NCBI GenBank assembly: GCA_045636425.1
Contig: JAZTXM010000014.1
Span: 72,923-136,922 of the forward strand
Source of the DNA: UMGS1883 sp045636425
GTDB taxonomy: Bacteria > Bacillota > Clostridia > UMGS1883
Direction of reading: 5' to 3'
Length of the DNA stretch: 64,000 nt
A model generated the notes under the pieces. That model made no database searches. It saw nothing but the letters and a program-made list of their open reading frames with translations, and had not been told where the DNA came from. Each line of letters opens with the position of its first letter. The first letter of the stretch is position 1. The position numbers and the translations under genes were made by a program. Positions 30,850-39,338 of this stretch are shown in pieces.

Positions 30850-32277
30850 ATGACATTAAAAGAATTACTTAAAAACATAGATGCTGAAATTATAGGGAAC
30901 GGCGATGTAGAAATAAAGGGCATTGCCTATGATTCCCGAAATGTGAAAGAAGGATTTTTGTTCGTTGCAATAAAAGGCTTTGAAACAGACGGACATAAAT
31001 ATATTGAAAGTGCTGTGAAAAACGGTGCTGTGGCAGTATTGGGCGAGGAAGACATCGATTGCGGATGCACCTATGCTAAAACTGCAGACACACGCAAGGC
31101 ATTGGCTCTTTGCAGTGCAGAGTTTTTTGACCATCCCGAAAAAAAGCTTAAAATAATAGGGCTTACGGGAACAAACGGAAAGACCACCACTACTTATCTG
31201 ATAAGACAAATTCTTATGTTAAAGGGGCTTCGGTGCGACCTTATAGGAACTAATCAGACAATTATAGGTGATGAGGTTATTGAGAGCAGCCGTACCACCC
31301 CCGAATCCTTTGACTTATTTGAGATTTTCTCTAAAATGGTGAGCACAGGCGGAGAGTATGTGGTTATGGAGGTTTCCAGCCACTCATTGGAGCTTGACCG
31401 CGTTCACGGAGTAACCTTTGAAACGGCAGTTCTTACCAATATTACACAGGACCATCTTGATTTTCACAAGACTATGGATAACTACGCACGTGCAAAGGCG
31501 AAAATCTTTTCCATGAGCAAAAGCGGAGCTATAAATGCCGATGATTCATATTGTAACCTGATGCTGGAATATGCACAGGGAAAGGCAATAACATATTCCA
31601 TAGAAAATGATTCTGATGTTCATGCAGAAAACATCAGAATAAGTGAGCGCGGAGTTATATTTACACTTAACCACGACGGACAGGAGCGTGAAATGCGTTT
31701 GGGTATCCCGGGAAAATTCTCGGTGTATAACGCATTGGCGGCAATTTGTGCCTGCAAGAATATCGGTATAGAAATGACTGATATTGAAAAAGGGCTTGTC
31801 CTTGCAAAAAGCGTCAAGGGCAGAATTGAGGTTGTCCGTACTAATACGCCCTACACCATTATAATTGATTACGCACACACGCCCGACGGAATGGAAAATA
31901 TCATTTCAGCGGTGCGGGCATTTGCAAAGGCGAGGGTAATAACCGTATTTGGATGCGGTGGCAATCGTGACGCTACAAAGCGTCCTAAAATGGGTGTAAT
32001 TGCAGAGGAGCTTTCTGACATTGCAGTTGTGACAAGTGATAATCCAAGATGCGAAGAGCCGATGGCGATCATTAATGATATCCTCGAGGGAATGAAAAAG
32101 GATAATCACGTTATAGTTGAAAACCGAAAAGAAGCCATCAAATATGCAATGGAAATAGCAAAGCAGGATGATATTATCATCCTTGCGGGAAAAGGACATG
32201 AAACCTATCAGGAAATTAATCATGTGAAATATGATTTTGATGAGCGTGTTGTCATAAAAGAAATTCTGGCAAGCTGA
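30850..32277 (+). CDS. murE: UDP-MurNAc-tripeptide synthetase (meso-DAP-adding type)
   Basis: MurE adds the third residue of the stem peptide. Walker A LTGTNGKTTTTYL (about residue 110), the carbamoyl-lysine region and EVSSHSLELDRVHG are present. The motif DNPR (in SDNPRCEEP) predicts meso-diaminopimelate rather than lysine as substrate. At 475 residues it is full length. GGAGG lies 9 bases before the ATG. MurF, normally next, is absent. Confidence 0.95.
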   Translation: MTLKELLKNIDAEIIGNGDVEIKGIAYDSRNVKEGFLFVAIKGFETDGHKYIESAVKNGAVAVLGEEDIDCGCTYAKTADTRKALALCSAEFFDHPEKKLKIIGLTGTNGKTTTTYLIRQILMLKGLRCDLIGTNQTIIGDEVIESSRTTPESFDLFEIFSKMVSTGGEYVVMEVSSHSLELDRVHGVTFETAVLTNITQDHLDFHKTMDNYARAKAKIFSMSKSGAINADDSYCNLMLEYAQGKAITYSIENDSDVHAENIRISERGVIFTLNHDGQEREMRLGIPGKFSVYNALAAICACKNIGIEMTDIEKGLVLAKSVKGRIEVVRTNTPYTIIIDYAHTPDGMENIISAVRAFAKARVITVFGCGGNRDATKRPKMGVIAEELSDIAVVTSDNPRCEEPMAIINDILEGMKKDNHVIVENRKEAIKYAMEIAKQDDIIILAGKGHETYQEINHVKYDFDERVVIKEILAS

Positions 32278-32293
32278 AAGGTACTGATGAACG

Positions 32294-33235
32294 ATGTGGA
32301 TAAAAGCATGTATAATTAGTTTCATTATAACTGTAGTATTTGAGCCCGTATTAATTCCTTTTTTGCGTAAACTCAAGTTCGGGCAGACAATTTTGGAGGA
32401 CGGTCCCACCTGGCACGGAAAAAAGCAGGGAACCCCTACCATGGGAGGAATTGCTTTCATTCTGGCAACTGTTCTTGCAGGACTTGTTTTTACAAAAGAT
32501 GTGAAAACGGGGGGCATTTTGCTGTGCGGAGTACTTTTCGGATTAATCGGCTTTATTGATGACTATATCAAGGTCGTAAAGAAGCAAAACAAGGGATTTT
32601 CCGCATCACAGAAATTTTCAGCACAAATATTAGTAAGCTTTGCATATGCTATGTTTCTTTACTGCAACTTTGACCGCACACAGGTTATTATTCCTTTTAT
32701 GGATGTAAATTTAGAGCTTGGAATATTTTATGTGCCGTTTGTAATGCTGGTGCTTCTGGCAACTTCAAACAGTGCAAACCTTACCGACGGCATTGACGGA
32801 CTTGCGGCAAGCGTGGGAAGCATAATATCACTGTTCTTTGCGGTTGCGTGCAGCTTCATTGCAGGAAACAGCGGCGGTGCGGTTATAGCAGGTGCTCTTG
32901 CAGGAGGACTTTTGGGATTTTTGATTTTTAACGCCTATCCTGCGAAGGTGTTCATGGGTGACACGGGCAGCCTTTTTATAGGCGGACTGATTAGTGCAGT
33001 GGCAATCAGTGCAGGACTGGAATTTTTCCTTATAATAAGTGCATTTGTATTTTTATTTGAGGCACTCAGCGTAATTATTCAGGTAGCAGTTTTTAAAAGA
33101 ACAAAGAAACGTGTGTTTAAAATGGCTCCCGTACATCATCATTTTGAAATGTGCGGTTGGAAAGAAACCAAGGTTGTGACAGTGTTCTGTCTGATAACTT
33201 TGGCACTTTGCACAGTCAGCTATTTTGCACTTTGA
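32294..33235 (+). CDS. mraY: phospho-N-acetylmuramoyl-pentapeptide-transferase
   Basis: MraY transfers phospho-MurNAc-pentapeptide to undecaprenyl phosphate to give lipid I. The 313-residue protein has about ten membrane helices. Signature motifs are GPTWHGKKQGTPTMGG, the aspartate-rich DDYIKV, NLTDGIDGLA, VFMGDTGSL and the histidine loop HHHFE. The ATG at 32294 begins MWIKACIISF; the ribosome site is weak and coupled to murE. It lies between murE and ftsW, with murD missing. Confidence 0.95.
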   Translation: MWIKACIISFIITVVFEPVLIPFLRKLKFGQTILEDGPTWHGKKQGTPTMGGIAFILATVLAGLVFTKDVKTGGILLCGVLFGLIGFIDDYIKVVKKQNKGFSASQKFSAQILVSFAYAMFLYCNFDRTQVIIPFMDVNLELGIFYVPFVMLVLLATSNSANLTDGIDGLAASVGSIISLFFAVACSFIAGNSGGAVIAGALAGGLLGFLIFNAYPAKVFMGDTGSLFIGGLISAVAISAGLEFFLIISAFVFLFEALSVIIQVAVFKRTKKRVFKMAPVHHHFEMCGWKETKVVTVFCLITLALCTVSYFAL

Positions 33236-33277
33236 ACTATAACTAATTGAGCTAAAACAGGGCAGGGAGGGGAAACA

Positions 33278-34399
33278 ATGAAAGAAGAAAACGGGATAAA
33301 AGAAAAAAAGGGTCAGGTAGACTTTATACTTCTCATAACAATATTGACGCTGCTTTTGTTCGGACTTGTTATGTTGTTTTCGGCAAGTACTCCCTCGGCA
33401 CTCCAGGACGGTAATATTTACGCCTCTATCATAAAACAGGGCGGTATGTCCCTTTTGGGAATAATCTGTATGGTGATAGCGGCAAATTATGATTATCACT
33501 ATTTTAAAAAGTTTTCAAGGCTGATTAACGTGGTTACAATTGCCTTAATGTATGCAGTACCGCTCATCGGATTTGCCTCCCATGGTGCGACGCGTCAGAT
33601 TTCTCTGGGGCCAATAAGCTTCCAGCCGTCAGAGCTTGCAAAGTTTTCCCTTGTAATCTTCTTTGCAAACAGATTTTCCGATAGGAAAACATCTGACCTT
33701 GTAACAGATAAAGACAATATTATGAAATGCTTTGGAATAATTGCGATATATGGTGCGGCGTGCTTTTTGCAGAGCCATATGTCTGCGGCAGTTGTGCTGG
33801 CGGTTATAGGTATGCTTATGATGATTGTAGCGGGACTTCCCATGAAATACTTCTATCTCATGGGCGGTGCAGGAGCGGCACTCATTGCAGGTGTAGGTCT
33901 TACCGCAAGCTACAGACTTGACAGATTCAAAGCCCTGTTCGACCCCTTTGCATATGAAAGAGGAATCGGATGGCAGATTATACAGTCGCTTTACGCCGTA
34001 GGAAGCGGTGGATTGTTCGGGTTGGGGCTTGGTCAGTCAAGACAGAAATTCAGATATCTCCCCGAGGCTCATAATGACTATATTTACGCAGTTATTTGCG
34101 AAGAACTGGGCTTTGCGGGCGGAATATTGGTTATGGCATTGTTTGTGCTTTTTGTATGGAGAGGAATAAGCATTGCACTTAATGCAAAGGATAAGTTCGG
34201 TACATATCTTGCCTTTGGCATAACCGCTATTATAGGCGTTCAGATGCTTATCAACATAGGCGTTGTGCTTTCCGTTCTTCCCTCTACGGGAATGCAGCTT
34301 CCGTTTTTCAGCGCGGGCGGTACGTCCATGATAGTTATACTGGGAGCTATGGGAATACTTCTTAATATATCAAAGAGCAGTAAAATCAAAAAAATGTAG
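33278..34399 (+). CDS. ftsW: SEDS glycosyltransferase FtsW
   Basis: A 373-residue polytopic SEDS protein (about ten helices) that polymerises septal peptidoglycan with its partner class B PBP, encoded nearby at 28651. Motifs: FGLVMLFSASTPSA, GATRQISLGPISFQPSELAKFSLV, the periplasmic catalytic region HNDYIYAVICEELGF, and LPSTGMQLPFFSAGGTS. The GGGAGGGG ribosome site is strong. A RodA paralogue could look similar; the dcw location favours FtsW. Confidence 0.93.
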   Translation: MKEENGIKEKKGQVDFILLITILTLLLFGLVMLFSASTPSALQDGNIYASIIKQGGMSLLGIICMVIAANYDYHYFKKFSRLINVVTIALMYAVPLIGFASHGATRQISLGPISFQPSELAKFSLVIFFANRFSDRKTSDLVTDKDNIMKCFGIIAIYGAACFLQSHMSAAVVLAVIGMLMMIVAGLPMKYFYLMGGAGAALIAGVGLTASYRLDRFKALFDPFAYERGIGWQIIQSLYAVGSGGLFGLGLGQSRQKFRYLPEAHNDYIYAVICEELGFAGGILVMALFVLFVWRGISIALNAKDKFGTYLAFGITAIIGVQMLINIGVVLSVLPSTGMQLPFFSAGGTSMIVILGAMGILLNISKSSKIKKM

Positions 34400-34416
34400 T
34401 AAAGGATTGCAGTTTT

Positions 34417-35517
34417 ATGCGAGTATTACTTACAGGCGGCGGTACGGCAGGGCATATTAACCCTGCCATAGCAATAGCAAACTATATAAAGGAAAAGGAA
34501 AAGGACAGCACTTTTCTTTTCGTGGGAACAGAGCGTGGACTTGAAAAAACTCTGGTTCCCAAATGCGGATATGACATAAAATTTATTGAAGTAATGGGGC
34601 TTAAAAGAAGCCTTAGTTTAGAGAATTTTAAGGTTTTGATTAATTACATCAAAAGTCAGAAGGATGCAAAGAAAATCATCAGGGAGTTTAAGCCTGACAT
34701 TGTCATCGGTACGGGTGGATATGTGTGCGCTCCCGTGGTAAAGATGGCGGCAAAGCTTAAAATACCCACCCTTATCCACGAGCAGAATGTGTTTCCCGGC
34801 CTTGCCATAAAGATGCTTTCACAGACGGCAGATGTTACGGCAATAAGCTTTGAAGAAACCAAAAACATGATGAAAGCAAGGAAAATGGTACTTACGGGAA
34901 ACCCCCTCCGTCCCAACCTTTTTGCTTCTCATGATATAGATATAGTGCGTGCACAATATAACTTTGATGATAAGCCCATTGTACTTATGTTCGGAGGCTC
35001 TCTCGGAGCCGAAAAAATGAATGAAGCACTTGTGGATATGGTTGTTAACCGCCGCGTGGAGGGCTTTAATCTGATTGCATCAACGGGTGAAAAGCATTTT
35101 GAAAAAATAAAAGGTGAGCTTACAGAAAAGGGAATAGATATTGAAAAAATTCCCTCAGTAAGGATTCTCCCGTATTTATATAATATGGAAGAAATCTTTT
35201 TTGCCGCAGACATTATTACGGGCAGGGCAGGAGCAATTACAGTAAGTGAAATTACGGCGCTCGGAAAGGCGGCTGTACTTATTCCCAGCCCATATGTAGC
35301 GCATAATCATCAGGAATATAATGCAAGGTATCTCGAAAAGAACGGTGCGGCAAAGGTAGTGCTTGAAAGCGAAACTACAGGCGAGAGAATTGCAAGTGAA
35401 ATCAAAAATATTCTTTCCGACACAGAAAAGCTTAAAAAAATGCAAATTGCATCCAAGAAAATCGGAATTACCGATGCCTGCGAAACCATATACAAATCAA
35501 TAAAGGAAATAATCTGA
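34417..35517 (+). CDS. murG: UDP-GlcNAc:lipid I N-acetylglucosaminyltransferase
   Basis: MurG (366 residues, GT-B fold, peripheral membrane) makes lipid II. It has the glycine-rich TGGGTAGHINPAIAIA, VIGTGGYVCAPV, HEQNVFPGLA, FGGSLGA and the C-terminal GRAGAITVSEITALGKAAVLIPSPY for UDP-GlcNAc. It follows ftsW by 17 bases and precedes the second murA. Confidence 0.96.
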   Translation: MRVLLTGGGTAGHINPAIAIANYIKEKEKDSTFLFVGTERGLEKTLVPKCGYDIKFIEVMGLKRSLSLENFKVLINYIKSQKDAKKIIREFKPDIVIGTGGYVCAPVVKMAAKLKIPTLIHEQNVFPGLAIKMLSQTADVTAISFEETKNMMKARKMVLTGNPLRPNLFASHDIDIVRAQYNFDDKPIVLMFGGSLGAEKMNEALVDMVVNRRVEGFNLIASTGEKHFEKIKGELTEKGIDIEKIPSVRILPYLYNMEEIFFAADIITGRAGAITVSEITALGKAAVLIPSPYVAHNHQEYNARYLEKNGAAKVVLESETTGERIASEIKNILSDTEKLKKMQIASKKIGITDACETIYKSIKEII

Positions 35518-35569
35518 TAAATTCACCAATACGGCACCCACGGCATAGTATGTTACAGGGGGTGTCGTA

Positions 35570-36817
35570 TTGGACAGATACATAATAAATGGTGGTAGGA
35601 AACTTAACGGAAGACTGCGTGTTCACGGTGCAAAAAATGCAGTGCTTCCCATAATGGCGGCAGCAGTGCTTTCGGGGGACAAATGTAGTTTATATGACTG
35701 CCCCAACCTCAGTGATGTGCATCACACAATAAAGATTTTAAGAACTCTGGGCTGCAAGGCAGAGCTTAACGGGGACATTATGGAGATTGATTCCGGTAGT
35801 ATCAGTTCGTGGGAAATTCCGGAGGACCTTATGCGTGAAATGCGAAGCTCTATTATTTTCCTGGGAGCAATTGCAGGAAAAATGGGCAGAGTGAGGCTGT
35901 GTGCTCCGGGGGGATGTGAACTTGGTAACCGCCCCATAGACCTGCATCTTAAGGCTCTTAGACAGCTGGGAATGGAAATCCGCGAGGAAAATGGCTACAT
36001 TGAAGCGATAGCCGATAAGATGCACAGCGGTGACGTACATTTAAGCTTTCCCAGCGTGGGCGCTACGGAAAATATAATACTGGCGGCGGTAGGGCTCAAA
36101 GGAGAAACTAATATTTCAAATGCCGCACGTGAGCCTGAAATAACCGATATGTGTGACTTTCTTAACAAAATGGGAGCAGACATAGAAGGTGCGGGAAGTG
36201 AAAACATACGCATAAACGGCGTGGCGCATCTTCACGGAACAAACCATAAGATAATGCCCGACAGAATTGTGGCGGCTACGTTTATGTGTGCGGCTATGAC
36301 AACCAAAAGTGAAATTGAGCTTTTGAATGTGCGAAGCAGCCACCTGGGTGCCGTAGTTTCAGTATTGCGTGACAGCGGAGCAAAAATAGAGTTTTTTAAG
36401 GATAATATGTATATTCGTGCTCCTGAAAAAGCACAAAGCGTAGATATGATAAAAACCCAGGTTTATCCGGGCTTTCCCACAGATGCGCAATCACCTGTAA
36501 TGGCGGCATTGTGCTTTGCGGGAGGGACCAGTGTAATTGTGGAAAATATATTTGACAGCAGATATAAAATAATTCCTGAACTCAGAACGATGGGTGCTGA
36601 TATACTTCAGGACGGCCGTGTTGCAGTGATTAAAGGTCATAAGCTGTGCGGAGCCCATATTAAGGCAATGGATTTAAGAGGCGGTGCGGCACTTACGGTT
36701 GCGGCGCTTGGTGCATCAGGGCAGACAATACTCGACGGAGTGCATTATATAGACCGCGGATACGTAAGCTTTGAAAATCAACTAAAATCCCTTGGTGCAG
36801 ACATAGAGAGAATATAA
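35570..36817 (+). CDS. murA: UDP-N-acetylglucosamine 1-carboxyvinyltransferase (copy 2)
   Basis: The second MurA paralogue (415 residues). It has the catalytic-cysteine loop CAPGGCELGNRPIDLHLKALRQLG, RVHGAKNAVLPIMAAAVL at the N-terminus and VHYIDRGYVSFENQLKSLGADIERI at the end. It starts with TTG at 35570, spaced 6 bases from ACAGGGGGTG; no upstream ATG in frame fits. It occupies the place in the dcw cluster where murB or murC-type genes often sit. It is clearly diverged from the copy at 21808 and not a recent duplicate. Confidence 0.93.
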   Translation: MDRYIINGGRKLNGRLRVHGAKNAVLPIMAAAVLSGDKCSLYDCPNLSDVHHTIKILRTLGCKAELNGDIMEIDSGSISSWEIPEDLMREMRSSIIFLGAIAGKMGRVRLCAPGGCELGNRPIDLHLKALRQLGMEIREENGYIEAIADKMHSGDVHLSFPSVGATENIILAAVGLKGETNISNAAREPEITDMCDFLNKMGADIEGAGSENIRINGVAHLHGTNHKIMPDRIVAATFMCAAMTTKSEIELLNVRSSHLGAVVSVLRDSGAKIEFFKDNMYIRAPEKAQSVDMIKTQVYPGFPTDAQSPVMAALCFAGGTSVIVENIFDSRYKIIPELRTMGADILQDGRVAVIKGHKLCGAHIKAMDLRGGAALTVAALGASGQTILDGVHYIDRGYVSFENQLKSLGADIERI

Positions 36818-36901
36818 GATGGCGTTATTTGGTAAAAAATTTTTCAAACCCCAAGTGGGGGAGAAGCTGTATATATTATAAACACAAAAGAAGGTGAACG
36901 T

Positions 36902-37759
36902 ATGGCAAGAAAACAGGCAAAGAATAAAATTAAACTCAAAAGAAGACAAAAAAAGCAGTTGGCGTTTTTGACGATGATTACGCTTGTTGCATCACTTATT
37001 GCAGTTATACTTCTGACCCCAGCGTTCAATGTGAATAATATTGAGATAACGGGAAATAACATGGTCAGCGATGAAGAAATAATAATGGCGGGCGGGCTCA
37101 GCAAAAATGTTAACATCCTGAATGTAGATACCGATGCCGCAGAGAAAAACATAAAATCACTGCCATATATAAAGAAAGCCGAGATTAAAAGAAGCTTCCC
37201 CGATACAATTGAAATTAAGGTTTCGGAAGAAGTCGGAGTTGCATATTTTACGGCGAAGGACGGCTATGTAATTATTGCCTCAGACGGCAAATGCATAGAT
37301 GTGTCAAGCGGTCTTTCAGAGGATAAAAATTCCTCCGGGCAGGTAGCACAGCTTCCGAAGCTTCCTGTAATTAAGGGAATCAAAAATGTGAAGTACAGCA
37401 AGGGAGAAATAGTAGAAGCCGAGGACTCCCATAAACTGAAATCACTTTTCGTTTGCCTTCACGAGTTTGCAAGGCAAGGATACGTTTTTGACATGAAGGA
37501 AATTGACATGTCAGACCCGGAGGATATCAGATTTTATTACAAAGGCAAGGAATTGTGCGTTTCGGTAGGAGACACTCAGCGTATAGGATATAAGATGGAA
37601 TGCTTCCGCCCCATATACGAAGAGGTTGTGAAAATGACAAAGAAAGGCCAGCTTCCCAAGGGATTTATAGATTTGGAGCATAACTCATATAGGGAAAATA
37701 TAGAAATCCCGACGAAAAATGCCGAAGAAACAGGGGAAGAAAATAAAAAAGCTCAATAA
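36902..37759 (+). CDS. ftsQ: cell division protein FtsQ/DivIB
   Basis: A 285-residue bitopic protein. It has a basic cytoplasmic N-terminus (KKIKLKRRQKKQ-like), one transmembrane helix (AFLTMITLVASLIAVILLTP), and a POTRA domain (FNVNNIEITGNNMVSDEEIIMAGGL...). The beta domain (IKRSFPDTIEIKVSEEVGVAYF) and an acidic tail follow. It is part of the FtsQLB/DivIB complex that activates septal synthesis. AAGGTGAACGT precedes the ATG. A small CCCC/GGGG hairpin lies in the gap after murA. Confidence 0.9.
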   Translation: MARKQAKNKIKLKRRQKKQLAFLTMITLVASLIAVILLTPAFNVNNIEITGNNMVSDEEIIMAGGLSKNVNILNVDTDAAEKNIKSLPYIKKAEIKRSFPDTIEIKVSEEVGVAYFTAKDGYVIIASDGKCIDVSSGLSEDKNSSGQVAQLPKLPVIKGIKNVKYSKGEIVEAEDSHKLKSLFVCLHEFARQGYVFDMKEIDMSDPEDIRFYYKGKELCVSVGDTQRIGYKMECFRPIYEEVVKMTKKGQLPKGFIDLEHNSYRENIEIPTKNAEETGEENKKAQ

Positions 37760-37783
37760 TTTTATAAGAATTCAAAATTTTTC

Positions 37784-37812
37784 TTGAAACTTAAGCCTTT
37801 TGGGTGTATTAT
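37784..37812 (+). promoter_or_regulatory. promoter of ftsZ
   Basis: TTGAAA at 37784-37789 and TATTAT at 37807-37812 with a 17-base spacer, 48 bases before ftsZ. Confidence 0.7.
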
Positions 37813-37859
37813 ATATTATATAATGATATAGCTATATTACTTATGGAGGAGGATTTCCA

Positions 37860-38909
37860 ATGAGAATGGAATATGCAGACGAGCTGGGTGCAGCTCAGAA
37901 AATTAAGGTTGTCGGTGTCGGCGGCGGCGGAAACAATGCTGTTAACCGCATGGTTGAAGCAGGAATTAAGGGCGTTGAATTTATTGCCGTTAATACAGAT
38001 AAGCAGGCACTTACAAAGAGCCATGCAAGTCAGAAAATACAAATCGGGGACAAGCTCACCAAGGGTCAGGGCGCAGGCGGTAAGGCCGAAATCGGAAAGA
38101 AAGCCGCTGAAGAAAGCCGTGCGGAAATCGAGCAGGTTCTTAAAGATGCAGATATGGTGTTTGTAACAGCAGGAATGGGCGGCGGTACAGGTACAGGTGC
38201 AGCTCCCGTTGTTGCAGGCATTGCAAAGGAAATGGGTGTACTTACAGTAGCTATCGTTACAAAGCCTTTCGGCTTTGAGGGAAGACGCCGTATGATTCAG
38301 GCGGAAGAGGGCGTTGAACAGCTTCGCGGAAATGTAGATACATTGGTTGTAATCCCCAACGACAGACTTCTTGATATCAGCAATAATAAGACAAGCCTTC
38401 TTGACGCGTTCAAGGACGCTGACGAAGTTCTCCGTCAGGGCGTACAGGGTATTTCCGACCTTATCGTAGGTGCAGGTCTTATCAATGTTGACTTTGCAGA
38501 CGTAACAACAGTTATGAAGGATGCAGGTCTTGCTCATATGGGTATCGGTCGTGCAAGCGGCGAAAACCGTGCAGAGGAAGCTGCAAGAATGGCTATCGAA
38601 AGTGCACTTCTCGAAACAACAATCGACGGTGCTACAGGCGTTCTTATTAACGTTATCGGCGGTGCTAACCTTAACCTTCATGAAACAAATGCAGCCGCAA
38701 ACCTTATCGGTGACTGTGTAGACGCTGATGCAAATGTTATCTTCGGTGCAGCTATCGATGAAAGCCTTGAAGATGATATCATCATCACCGTTATCGCTAC
38801 AGGTCTTGAGGGAAAGAAAAAGGGTAAAGCAGACGGATTCTTCGGAGCTATGGGTGCTGATTCCGATTTGGAAATCCCCGGCTTCCTTCAGAAACCCAAT
38901 TTTGACTAA
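37860..38909 (+). CDS. ftsZ: cell division protein FtsZ
   Basis: The tubulin-like GTPase that forms the Z ring (349 residues). The N-terminal loop is VGVGGGGNNAVNRM, the tubulin signature is GGGTGTGAAPV, and NTDKQAL and the T7 region VDFADV are present. The C-terminal linker is very short, ending in IPGFLQKPNFD, a variant of the FtsA/SepF-binding peptide. GGAGGAGG lies 7 bases before the ATG. No ftsA precedes it, so another membrane tether such as SepF is likely encoded elsewhere. Confidence 0.97.
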   Translation: MRMEYADELGAAQKIKVVGVGGGGNNAVNRMVEAGIKGVEFIAVNTDKQALTKSHASQKIQIGDKLTKGQGAGGKAEIGKKAAEESRAEIEQVLKDADMVFVTAGMGGGTGTGAAPVVAGIAKEMGVLTVAIVTKPFGFEGRRRMIQAEEGVEQLRGNVDTLVVIPNDRLLDISNNKTSLLDAFKDADEVLRQGVQGISDLIVGAGLINVDFADVTTVMKDAGLAHMGIGRASGENRAEEAARMAIESALLETTIDGATGVLINVIGGANLNLHETNAAANLIGDCVDADANVIFGAAIDESLEDDIIITVIATGLEGKKKGKADGFFGAMGADSDLEIPGFLQKPNFD

Positions 38910-38939
38910 TACTAATAAATAAAAGAGGGAGAGATAACA

Positions 38940-39293
38940 ATGGAATTTTTTGAAACTGTGAAGCAGGTTGCATCTGATGTTGCCACAGTATCGGCAAAGC
39001 AGAGTAAAAAGCTTTATAATATTGCAAAGCTTAAGCTTGAAATTGTCGAGAAACAAAACGTTGTTAAAAATCTCCATAAGCAAATTGGAATTGATGCTTA
39101 CGAGGCATATTCTAAAGATTCAGATGTTGTAGAAGCAATTTACGGAAAGCTTCAGCAAATCAGTGAAGCGGAAGCCGAAATTGAAGAGCTTAAGCATAAA
39201 ATTGCAATGGTTAAAGCGGAAAATGAAGATTTGGAGTATGTATCAGTTGACGATTATGAATACGAAGAATCGGATGAAGACGATTTAGATTAA
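38940..39293 (+). CDS. small coiled-coil protein of unknown function linked to ftsZ
   Basis: A 117-residue soluble protein: mostly helical, with heptad-like stretches (AKLKLEIVEKQNVVKNLHKQIG and ISEAEAEIEELKHKIAMVKAENED), ending in a strongly acidic tail (VDDYEYEESDEDDLD). It has no signal or membrane segment. I do not recognise a named family. It sits 30 bases after ftsZ with GAGGGAGAG before the ATG and shares its terminator, so co-expression is likely. A role as a division accessory (ZapA/ZapB-like in size and shape) is inference from position only. Confidence 0.8.
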   Translation: MEFFETVKQVASDVATVSAKQSKKLYNIAKLKLEIVEKQNVVKNLHKQIGIDAYEAYSKDSDVVEAIYGKLQQISEAEAEIEELKHKIAMVKAENEDLEYVSVDDYEYEESDEDDLD

Positions 39294-39338
39294 ACGAAAA
39301 AAATAAGACACTCTGATGAGTGTCTTATTTTTTCGTTT
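39292..39338. terminator. bidirectional terminator between ftsZ operon and tex
   Basis: Arms of about 21 bases (39292-39313 and 39318-39338) with loop TGAT; core AAGACACTC/GAGTGTCTT with A-rich and T-rich flanks, so it works on both strands. It contains the stop codons' edges of both convergent genes. Confidence 0.9.

Noticed and set aside
37809..39083. 424-aa minus-strand ORF opposite ftsZ
   Set aside because: It has a strongly biased Cys/His/Phe composition and lies exactly opposite FtsZ, so it is an antisense artefact of codon use.
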